From Gnetum montanum (lineage: Eukaryota; Streptophyta; Gnetopsida; Gnetales; Gnetaceae): DNA of 64,000 nucleotides. This document shows positions 9,451 to 20,131 of this stretch, piece after piece. The stretch spans positions 1-64,000 of the forward strand of contig MNCI01030518.1 in NCBI GenBank assembly GCA_015680685.1, given 5' to 3'. The position numbers and the translations under genes were made by a program. The notes under the pieces are model-generated. The model was not told the origin of the DNA. It saw only the letters and a list, made by a program, of their open reading frames with translations, and ran no database searches. Positions within the stretch are counted from its first letter, which is position 1. Each line of letters starts with the position of its first letter.

Positions 9451-12314
9451 ATGGCACCTAGACCTAAGCATGAGTAGGAATTAGTACTGTTCCAATCGAG
9501 GGACAAGTGGCCTAGAACTGGAAAAGATCAAGAAGCAAAGCCATCCTAGGAGAAGGTACCTAAGACACATGCAAAAAAACCCCTTTGGAAGGATCCATAG
9601 GTTGAATCTGTCTATCAAAGTTTAGAGGCTAAAACAGAGCTATCCCACTAGGATGAGACACCTAGACTAAGGTCGAACCTTGATGTTACTTTGATGGAGG
9701 CTTACCTGAGGCAAATTAGGGCTAGGGATATTCTAAAAGTAGTTCTCCCTAAACTCAAATTTGAATCTTTCTTGGATTTTTCCCCAAAAGATGTCAAAGC
9801 TCAATTTCAAACTTTTTCCATGTGGCCCATTCTCACTTTCAATAGAGAATGGTACATGGTAGAAATATATCTCCTTTGGAATAATAGGAAGGGTAATGCC
9901 ACTATGAAGATCAAGAACATTTCTATGTCGTACTTTATGAAGACTATTTCTAAGACTCTTGGGTTGCTAGAAAATAGGACAACCTTGGTAGAAATGTCAA
10001 TGAAAGTGAACCCAAAAGTCAAAAAGGAGTGGATCCAGTGATGCTATGCAGTTTATCATAAGAAGTACGATGCACTAGCAATGGTAGAGCATGCATATTT
10101 TAATATGGTGATCTACCACCTCAATTTGACAATGAGGCCTAGTAAGATAAAAGTATTCTCTTCCCATGCATGCATTTCTTTGAGTAAAAAAGTTCCTATC
10201 AACCTCCCACAATTGATCTATCTTGAGATAGAAAAGTAATTAAAAAAAATGAATTTGGTATGAAGGAATACCCCTTTCCATGTCTCATCGAGAAACTATG
10301 GAAAATGGAAGGAATAGCCTATTATTTCAATGATAACATCACACATGCTCCTACTACCTCTTAGGTGGAAATGATGAAAGATAAAGTGCTTACCAAGGTA
10401 TTGGAAGAGAAGTAGCCACCACCATCATCCACTCATGAATAATCAACACCTAAGTTACATGCTGCATGAACTCCATGAGCAACTCCTATAGTACTAGCAA
10501 GTAGGACTATGTGGTGATGAACCCTGTTTCTATAGGCTAGCATTGAGTCATCTCAATGAGGTGGCATGATCAATTAGTAAGATAGAGGGTTCAAAGCCAA
10601 TGTTTTTTGCTCAATGAATGCAAGTGCTTGCAAGATCAGATCGTAGCACTTGAGATGTATTAGTATCCCTCTCTCAATAGCAATAATTCCTAGAAATATT
10701 TAGAAATTCCACTACCTTTTCAGTGCATTTGGAAGAGGGTGAGGGGACAACTATTTTCATGATGCAACACCAAGGGTAGAAAATAGTGGTAGAGATGGTT
10801 GTTGATAGAGTGGCCAATGCACTCAATGCCCTTGTAGTATCTATACCAAATGTTTCTACACTTAAAGACATGGAGATGTTCATAGGAGTAGGAAGTGAAA
10901 AATTCAATGTAGCCTAGCACAAGGAGTTACTAGACCAACTAGTAGGAACTAGGCAATTGATTTTGGATATCTTTAATATCCTAGAAATCATTTCAGTAAA
11001 CTAGTTGGAGTTGCTTGAGGCTAGGGGTAAGGTACTCATTGCCAACACTTGACTTGTGATAGCCACAATGTAGAATATACATTTGGATGCTAAGGCTATA
11101 GAATTAAAATGCAACCTTACTAATCCCATGATACTTAACCAAAATGTAGCACAAGATGAAGCTTTTCAATAGTTTTAGGCAAACATTCAAGAGGATAAGT
11201 ATGCAAAGGATTTAGTAATATTTGATCAATCCTTAGCAAATGCCACTATATATAGAATTCATAAGGACTCATTAAATGTTCACTAGGAGAATGTGAAGTT
11301 TACCTAGGAAAACCATCACTACCAAAATGTCAAGATGCAGAAGGATCAAATGTTATAATTCATTAGGATCAAATGTTATAATTCATTTGACAACAATAGG
11401 AGCAACTTGCCAAGGTGAACATTGAATTAAGGAGATTGGCTATAAAAAATTGAAATTTCTCGATGAAGGAGATGCATGCCCTTCTTTAGAAATCTATAAT
11501 TAAAATCACCACCTATAAAATTGATGCCCTAAAATTTGAAAGGGTTAGAATAATTACAGGGACTAGGTTGGCTTGCAAAAGAAGATAAATGAAAAGCATA
11601 TCCAATTGGTAAAGGCAAAGGTGAATAAGACCCTACAGTAGCTCAAATAAGAAGGTGATGTATAGCATCCCATCTTTGATAAAGTGAATGAGTAAAATAC
11701 AGCTAAAATTTAACTTGAGAAGCTTTAGATCAAGAAGATGATGAAGCATATGGAGCTTGCCAACCTTCATTACTCAAACCTGGCATTGTTGGCTGCCGAA
11801 AGGCTGAGGTTAGATTTAGTGAAATAAGTGCTTATACCTTTTGTACAAGGCCAAGTTCAAGTACCACAAAGATACAAAATAGAAGCTGGAAATAGCCAAT
11901 GCTAAACTCAAGGTTCTCAAGGCAAAGTTCATAGATCAAAGATCAATAGCAGATAACCTAGCCAAAAAATTGAATGGCTACTAGGAGAAGTAAAATATAG
12001 TCTAGACATTCAACATTGAATACAAACAATTCACTAGTTGGTTTGTCAATGTCAAGGAGTTATTTTATACAATTTCCTATCCTTGGGATGTTCCCATACT
12101 AGCCCACATTGATGATGCTGTGTGGACCATGTATGATATCAAGGTTAAGGAGGTGAAGATGAAAGCATTATTGGATGTTTTCTGTCTTACACTAGAAGTT
12201 ACAACTACAACTAGATAGTTACAACCATAGCCTCAACCATAACAACCACATGCACTAGAGGTAGGAGAAGGTCCTTCAAAACCTTAGTACCCTCCACTAC
12301 TTAGGACCATTTGA
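9451..12314 (+). pseudogene. Second long frame of element B, plant-transposon-type protein
   Basis: The frame starts at ATG 9451, just after ATTACAG (possibly a splice acceptor), and keeps one phase to about 10240. The four stops before 9691 are all TAG, and the next is TGA. The region around 9690-10040 (EAYLRQIRARDILKVVLPKL...FSMWPILTFNREW) is the longest open part. Further on, YPFPCLIEKLWKMEGI (about 10268-10316) resembles the LPFP-LI--L----GV signature of the family annotated as putative plant transposon protein. From 10700 to 12200 the product would be Lys/Glu-rich and helical, then Pro/Gln-rich, ending at TGA 12312. It is not gag or pol, and the function is unknown. It sits in the sense direction, between the LTR-like promoter and the 3' LTR. 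Confidence 0.5.
11342..11387 (+). repeat. Perfect 23-bp tandem duplication
   Basis: AGGATCAAATGTTATAATTC plus three more bases is repeated twice without change inside the decayed second frame of element B. Identity within an old element means a recent slippage event. At 23 bp it shifts the frame. Confidence 0.85.
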
Positions 12315-12565
12315 TTTTCTTCTCATCTTCAAGCCACCATAGAGATTTTTTTATTGATTTTTATCATGGTGTTCAATTTTGCTATCATGAACACCAATTT
12401 TTTGTAATCATTGTAAATCCATACACTTGAGAACTTAGCATTGTTTTGTGTCAATTTGTGTGTCTGTAGTTAGTAAATAAACCCATACCTTCCCAACAGT
12501 TTTTTAAAAAACTTATTTCTCCTTTTTTTCACTCAAGGATAAGTTTTCATTCAGTCATGGAGGTA

Positions 12566-13363
12566 TGATGAAGCATCTTCCTTAGGATGCATTGATGGGA
12601 TGTAATGGATGTGATCCTATCAATGTGACTATGGTTTGATGTGTTGACCAAACCCCATCAATGTAGTATCTTTTCATGTCTATAAATACATGCTTACCAT
12701 CCACATTTATGACATCCATTCATTAGTTGCTAGTAGAACTGTTGCAATTTTGTGTTTCCAAAGTTAGAATATTTTCTAAGTGCCCATAGTAGGAATTGAG
12801 AAGTGTATGGATCTTTATTGGAGCATTATTGTACTTGAGCACCTTAGTGTGAACAACAAAAAAGATGAGCTTTCTTCATAAACCTTATAGCACTTAGACT
12901 TAGCCTAATGTTTACTTTATGAATTTATCATTCAAGAAATTTCCTTTAATGAATTTCATTAATTACTTCATAGTAATAATTAATACACATAACTATGACT
13001 ATCTCAAGCATACTCTTAATGCTTGGTCATCCCAAGTAGTACTTAACACTTGGTAACCTAGTAGCATTGTAACATGTTTAGGATGTATATAGAACATGGG
13101 AATGGATGCTTATGTTAGGACTAGTTAAAGATTAATTAGTTATTAGATTAATTAAGTATTTAAATACTTTATATTTGGTAGTTACATTTAACCATACACT
13201 TGCACTTCATAAGTGAAACTAAGAAGACAACAATCACATCCATTAGATTCACTACCTAGACTTAGTGTACTTAGAAAGCTAAAGTCTATGGAATTTGACC
13301 AGATTTCTTAGTGAATGCTAGTGATTCATATGGTTGGGTGTAGGGATTTCTCACTACTCATCA
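12566..13363 (+). repeat. 3' LTR of element B
   Basis: It starts TGATGAAGCATCTTCC and ends CTCACTACTCATCA, with TATAAATA at 12681-12688. It is preceded by a weak purine tract (CATGGAGGTA, 12556-12565) in the polypurine position. It lacks one internal repeat unit and a segment of about 50 bases present in the 5' LTR. Confidence 0.85.
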
Positions 13364-15949
13364 CCACATCTAGAAGAGATGTCTTACTAATCACTGGTAA
13401 CTTAAGAATTCTATCATAGCATGTTATTTAAACTACCCATATCTAATCATCTTGTAATTTCTTATAAGAATGATATGACATGTTACTTCAGAATCAATCA
13501 TATAATCTTCAATCACTTCCATTTCATTACATGGTTCCTATTGCTTATGGGTCCACATATTAATTGCAAGACTATATGATGGATAGTTTCGTTTCATTTA
13601 AATCAAGTTCTTATTTTAATTAATATTTGAATTTTGTTACGGCTTAATTATTTCTTGAAATAACTCATGCAACACTCATAGATTAGTACTCTACTCATGA
13701 CATAGCTTTCCTTGAAACTTTCTTAGTTCATGGCTTAAATGATTTAATAACATTTTAATGAATATTCACTAATAGGTTAGTACTTGACATCTCAAAATTG
13801 AATACAAATTTATGGATTACATGATATGAAAATGATAAAATGAAAAAGCTATGAAAACCAAGATGAACTAAACATAATCATGATGATAATGATATATCTA
13901 TAAAATAAATAGTACTAGTATGAGAGAGAAAGTTAGCTAAAGAAGTTAATAGATGATGTTTCAAAAATAATAAACGAAGGTGATAGCAAGAGAATGAGTT
14001 AAACAAATGCTAATAGGAAGAGAGAACAATAATATTAAGAAAAATAAAATTACATAACTCTTTAAAACTTGAATATTTGAAAGTTAAACAAAGCTTTCAA
14101 TGAGTGGATGTTGAAGGGAGATAAGGATACAAACCCTCATTCCACTACTATAATTGATTTTATTCCTTTCCAAAGGATTACTAGAAGTTAATGAATAATC
14201 AAAAGAGTGATACTGTAGAGAGACATGAGTAATGTCACTACAAGTAACAAAACATTACTAACTTAAATTTGTCAAAGATGTGCAACTTGGAATAAATCTC
14301 AAACAATAGATGAACATGTTAATGGATAGAGGCTCTTTATTAATGATCACTAGTAAAGGAAGAATGAAAATAACATTGAGATATGATGTGATGATGAAGT
14401 GATGCAAGAGCTTGAGAAGCACTAGATCGCTCTTTAGGCATATGAGTCATCCCTTAATCATATTTCATAATAATAACTATAGGGTAATATGCAAACTACA
14501 ATAAGGTCTAAAATGAGGATTGAGGCTAGCTATTTATAGATCAAAGTAGTTTCTCAGGCTTCATGAACTAATGATGATGTTGAGGATGAAGCTAAGCATT
14601 ATTGACGATGTCACTAGTTAGCTAACATTGACATTAGTGCAAGTAGTGACATTAATAGTAAGCATCACTAGCAATGTTACATACTATTAAATTATGAAAA
14701 TTATAATGCTAACATAAGAAATGATGTTGAAGTAGATGTAGGATGTTATTGAAATAGCTAAGCCTTTAAAAAACTAATGAAGAGCTACTAAAGAAGGTAG
14801 AATACTTTATTAAAGGTTTACAAGGAAGCTTAAATTAGATGAAGTTTGCTAACAAAGTATCAAACCTTCTACATGACTAGAAAAATTAAAAAGTGAGTAT
14901 AAAATTATCTCCTCATGATGCATGCTATTAAATTCCTAAATAAGAATCCATCAAGAAGAAGAGAGATAACTATGATAATTTTGAACATGTTGAAGTTGAT
15001 GATGAATAGTTAATGAGATACATGTACAAATGAAAATAAAGAAGCAAAAGGTTAAGGAAAGAATGTTAGGATATCACCAATAAACCTATCATAAGGATGA
15101 TGTTATGTTGTAGAAGAGGGCATTACTAAATTCTACATACAATATGACCAAAAGGATTTAATAGATGGAGTTCTTACTTTATTTCACTTACTATTCTCAA
15201 CACACACACACACATGGAATAAAACCAAACTTTTAAATTCACTAATGTACTAAAAATAAAGATAGGGAGGGAGTAGATAGGTAAGATTATAAAGAAGAAA
15301 ATAAAGAGAATGGAGATAAAAGAAAGAAAAAATTAAAGAAAAATAAGAAAGAGGTGACAAAACATAATAAGTGGGAAGATATAAGGGATGTCATCTATAC
15401 ATTTATTATGGAGTATTGTTTTATAGAAATGGAATGAAACTAAATTATAATTTACTAACCTAATTTTACATTAGGAAAACAAATATTATTCTAAATGAAC
15501 AAGTGCTATAATGTGTCATAATAAACAATCCTAATGAAAAGGGTAAACAATTACAATTAGAAACTAGTTTTCAAGCAAGGGCTACAATTCTTCCCTTGGG
15601 TGTCTCTTAGGGGTTTTGGTAAGGACTTAAAAAGGAGTGAATGGTTGGATGGAAGGAGAGCATAGGAATAACTAGAAAAGTGGGATAAATAGGAACTGTT
15701 TACTACTCTAACTTCATGGATACCTATTCTAACCATAGGATATTATGTTACTTATCTCTAAACATTTCAAATACTAGAAAACTCAAGGAAGAGAAAGATT
15801 TAAGAATGTGACTAAATTTTTTATGCATTTTTAAACATCAATAAAGCTTCTATTTTATATTTCTTGCTCAAGGATTGATCTAAGTAGTCAAGTGCATTAC
15901 ATTTCATTAACTATATCAAGTTTATGGATTAGGTCTTAGATGGTACATA
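13364..15949. other. AT-rich spacer, no gene recognised
   Basis: About 2.6 kb contains no open frame or motif that I can assign. A (CA)7 run lies at 15201-15214, and 15230-15370 is strongly purine-rich. It may hold the eroded 5' end of the gypsy element that follows, but I could not identify an LTR. Confidence 0.35.
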
Positions 15950-17990
15950 AAAATTTGTAATAGAGCCCTTATTCTAGATTCATTTTAAGAAGATATAATT
16001 TGATAAGTGTGTTGGTAAACCAAGTACTTCTAGTAAGACCAAGGAATAGATTAAGGAGTTCCAAAACTATTTCACCATTAAAAATGCTAATAAAGATAAA
16101 AGGCTACAAGTAGAATCCTTCTATTTGAAGGGGTTGATAGAATTATGGTTGAATTAGGTTTGTGAAAGTTCCAATTCTAAATGAGATGAATTTTTACCTT
16201 TTAATAATTTTTTTCTTAATTATTTTATCAATGATAGAAAAATGCACTTGTATAACCTAGAGCTAGGTAGAAGACCTATACATGATTATTATAAGAAATT
16301 AATTCCTTGATCAAAAACCTACCCTAAGAAACTAATGTTAATCTAGTGAAAATATTTTTAAATGACTTGTCATTTATCCTACAATAAAAAATGAAGCCTC
16401 AAAACCCTTAAATCCTTAACAATGTCCTTTGTATGACCAAGAATTATGAGAAAATTATTATTTAATGGCAAAGAAAGCTATAGGAAGAACACAAAACCTA
16501 ATCTAGGAGAAGAAGAAACAATGGAGTTGCTACCATTGTGTATAAAACCATCTCAAGAGAGATTTTCCAACATTATGTAAGAGGAACCCTCCTACAACCT
16601 AATAACAATAATCACAACACCATAACACCACATCCCAAAATATAGAATGTACTAATTTGAGAAAGAAAATGAATAAGATTTCAACCTTCACTAAAGTAGG
16701 TTTAGATAAATTTTAGCTTTTATTAATGTCTATTATTTGATCAATACAAAATAAATATGTTTCATTCTTATAGATTATGATGCATCAGATAACTTTATTT
16801 TGCCAAAACTAGTTTTAAAACATAATGTTAAACCTACTTGTATAAATAATTTTAGTGTCCAAATTCAAAATTATTGGAAAGTAACTAAGGGAAGATGTCA
16901 CCTCATAAGTTTTGAGTTACAAGATTTACATTTTAAGGTTTAATTTCCTAAGTTTCCATTAGGTGATTATTTTGCAATATATAGTGGCTAGTTTTTACTC
17001 CTACATGTTCCAAATTATAACAATGTTACAATTCTTAGGTGAGTAAGAATGGGGTCAAAAGCCCATATATTAGGACAAATAATTAGTTAAGAAAGAAGTG
17101 ATGCCCATATTCATGAAAATATTTATGGTTAATATAAAGTTAAAACTATAGTTACTAGATAAATTAAAATATTTTGAAGAAGTTTTCAAGGACTCAAAGA
17201 AGCTACCACCAAAATGAGAGGTGAAGCATGCTATAGAAGTTATTCCTATGATAAAACTAGTGTACAAAGCATCATACTAAATTTTAGTTAATGAATTAAA
17301 AGAGCTTAATGCACAAATTTATCATGAATATGATTTTTATCTCTCATTATTGAAAATTTGAATAAGAATAAGATTAGATCTAGTGTATCTTCATGGGGGG
17401 CACTAGTACTATTCATCAAGAAGTAGGATGAAACTATTCACCGTTATATTGATTATAAAGCCTTAAAAAAGCTGAGTATTAAAAATACTTATTAATTGTC
17501 TCAAATAAATGATCTTTTTGATAAATTATATAGGTTATCATACTTTTCTAAGATTGATTTAAAATTTGGAATTATCAAATTCCAATTAAGAAAAATGATA
17601 TTGAAAAGATAACATTTCATACGAGGTATGATTTATATGAAATTTTTGTGATGTCTTTTGGATTAACTAACACTTCAACTGCATTTATGACTTTGATAAA
17701 TGATCTTGTTCATGAATATCTAGATAAGTTTTTTATATTATTTCTAAATGATATAATAGTCTATTCTACAATAAAGGAAAAACATATTCAAAATTTATAT
17801 TAAGTAATGCATTTCTTGTAAAAGCATAAGTAAAAAGCTAAAATTTCTAAATGTGAATTTTTAAGGAATAAAGTAGCATACCTATTATATATTGTATTCC
17901 AAGAGGGTTTACAAGTGGATCTTGATAAGCTACAAGTAATTAAAGATTGGTTGCAAGGCAAGGATGTAATATATAGATATAGCAAAAAGA
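15950..17990 (+). pseudogene. Ty3/gypsy gag-PR-RT, decayed and truncated
   Basis: Several plus-strand frames together give a gag and partial pol in canonical order. Gag (about 15990-16310) shows SFYLKGLIELWLN, then DEFLPFNNFFLNYF and GRRPIHDYYKKL. The protease region (about 16760-17010) has the DxGASxxFI-like start followed by LPKLVLKHNVKPT. RT (about 17150-17970) shows PPK.EVKHAIEVIPM, HRYIDYKALKKLSIKN, MSFGLTNTSTAFMTLIND and FLNDIIVYS at the catalytic YxDD position, where only one Asp of the pair is left. The RT tail CEF.RNKVAYL...GLQVDLDKLQVIKDW is present. RNase H and integrase are absent after 17990. The gag and RT motifs resemble those of the chromovirus D. Confidence 0.8.
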
Positions 17991-19585
17991 TCAAGATAAA
18001 CTTAATAAATGGAACATGATGACGTTGTTGTAGGTATGGCTATATGCAATAATGCTTTAAGTAGGCTCATTCAAAAGACTTGAAGATTGATTAAATTCTA
18101 TCTTTGAAAGAAAATATGCATAATTTCTTAGAAACTAAATTACTAAGAAAGTTTCCTACCAAATAGAAGAAAACGCTATCTTAGGAATTCAGAAAATGAT
18201 GAAGCACTAGATCATCTTTGTTAATTTCTTTGAGATTAATATGCTTGAAATGTTGACATTGCATTGAATCTTGAAGCACTCAAAGATTTTGAAGGGCTTC
18301 TCATCTTTTCTATCAATATTGTCTAACTTCATTCATCATAGCTTATCATTGTCTTTATCTAACAACCAATTATGTAGGGTGGTACAAAAAGATATGATTT
18401 ATAGCTTCATAAGCAATATAATATCTGATAAATAGGTTATTCATGAAGGATGATGAATCATTTGGTAGCATCTTGGACACTATTAGTAAGCCCTAGATTT
18501 GGGTTGTGTCTCATGCATCCCAGTGTCTATGATTTTCACATACATGATTGAGGTTTCTATTTTCCAAGTTTGCATCCTTCTTTTCCAATTCAAACATAAA
18601 GTATTATAGCATTTTTTTGACTTCTTTTGGAGATCCTTGAAAGGCTTTGACATGTTCATAGGCATCCTAGCTTTGATCTAGGAGAATGAAGGTAAATTTT
18701 GTTGGTAGGGATGCACTAGCTTCCCTTCATTAGTGCATCCCCTACATCAATGTAGGGATACTAATGCATCCCCTTGGTCCCCTTGTTTAGGTCCTTTGCC
18801 TCCTTTGTCTCTTTGGGTGTATTTTGAGATGTCTCAACTTCATTGATCAACCTCTATTAACACCTAGGTTTCTAGTGAACCCCTATCATTATCATACAAA
18901 AAATTTAAATACCCAAGGTAAGCTCCATATGAGGGGAACTTAGTACTAAGCATTTTCTTATGGATTTTAGCATCTGGTTTCATGTAAAGTGCTCTTCATC
19001 CCTTGGGCAAGTTATTCCTTTACTATTTTATATGTGTTTTGAGTTGTCTCTTTTATAAATGTAGCTAGACTCTAACAGAGTGCTACCATGCTTATGTAGC
19101 TCAGAATCATTTGGTCAATGTGAAGTACAATTATTGTGTAGTGAATAAACCTTATGGTTTTTCCTCATTTTTTCACATTTTATGCCTTAAATATTAAAAT
19201 ACCAAAAACATTATAAAATATTAAAACCATAAAAAGTATTTATTAATTTCTCATTTTTAGAAGCTATAATGATTCAACCTTACTCAAAGAGGTCACAATT
19301 GCATGATAAGGTATTCAACCATTGAGGTTATAACTAAGAGTCATTTTATTTGTATTTATATTTTTGAGTGTGTGTGTGTGTGTGTGATATTGTAGTTGTT
19401 CATTTAGGGATTATAACATGAGCATTTCCCTTGTCTCGAGGTGTGATTTCAATGTGTGTATTTATTATTATTTATTTATTTATTATAATTATAAAATCCA
19501 TAAAAATTATAAAACATAAAATTATAAATGTTTTCTTTATCTTACACCATGCCACCATCAGTTATGACTATATCACATGTCATAT
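17991..19585. other. Unassigned DNA with hairpins and a GT repeat
   Basis: I recognise no gene here. A minus-strand frame at 18483-18665 is Lys-rich with no motif. The stretch contains the double hairpin at 18708-18757 and a (GT)9 run at 19368-19386. It forms the left flank of element D. Confidence 0.4.
18708..18757. repeat. Two adjacent perfect hairpins
   Basis: GGGATGCACTA (18708-18718) pairs perfectly with TAGTGCATCCC (18731-18741) across a 12-base loop. CCCTACAT (18740-18747) then pairs with ATGTAGGG (18750-18757) across two bases. A further TAATGCATCCC follows at 18761. Confidence 0.8.
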
Positions 19586-20092
19586 TGTGACATCCCATTC
19601 CTAGATGTTGTAAAAACACGATTGCTTAATTTATCACATTCATTGTTTTTGTTAAATAATATAATGGAAATAAGATAAATACTTAATAAATGAATTAATT
19701 GGTAGATAAATAATTAGTACTATGGAATAGGAAGGAAAAACAAAAAAAATTACTAATAGGAGAAAGTACTATACCACCCTCTAGATTATCTTCCCATGCC
19801 ACTCAACCCTTATAGGCAATCCAACACTACCACCAGGGTTAGGTTATCCAACAAAAGGGGTGACCAATATCTTCTTATCCCACTTCACCTACCTCTCATC
19901 ATTTGCCTTTCCAAGCTTTGCATCTTCATGTCAGCATGACCTCTAAATCTAGCCTTAAATGGCATGGGTTAAACCCATTCCAAAAGGATACATGAATAAT
20001 CATAACTCCTCATAATAAGGAACTCCTTCATTTGAAGGTTAATTACATTGTTAAAATTTTTTTCCACCCTTAACAAAGGATGGAACATTACA
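19586..20092 (-). repeat. 3' LTR of element D
   Basis: On the minus strand it runs from TGTAATGTTCC to GGGATGTCACA and aligns end to end with 29096-29602. Confidence 0.92.
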
Positions 20093-20130
20093 AGCTACTC
20101 CCCCCTCCACACCCCCAACCACCCCCTCCC
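20093..20130 (-). promoter_or_regulatory. Polypurine tract of element D
   Basis: Directly upstream of the 3' LTR the minus strand is almost pure G and A, ending GGAGGGGGGAGTAGCT. This is the expected primer site for plus-strand DNA synthesis. It has at least four runs of three or more G, so it could fold as a G-quadruplex. The assembly breaks (N at 20131) at its outer edge. Confidence 0.8.
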
Positions 20131-20131
20131 N

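Larger units (their letters stand above)
3920..13363 (+). mobile_element. Complete non-autonomous LTR retrotransposon (element B)
   Basis: This element is 9.4 kb long and has LTRs at 3920-4797 and 12566-13363. The flanking bases CTACA (3915-3919) and CCACA (13364-13368) form a five-base target duplication with one change. The order is LTR, Met-type primer site, gag, a long spacer, a second long frame with its own promoter-like region, then LTR. I could find no protease, RT, RNase H or integrase motifs on either strand between 6400 and 9400 or elsewhere inside. The element therefore looks non-autonomous and would have depended on another element's pol. LTR divergence and many stops make it old. 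Confidence 0.85.
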
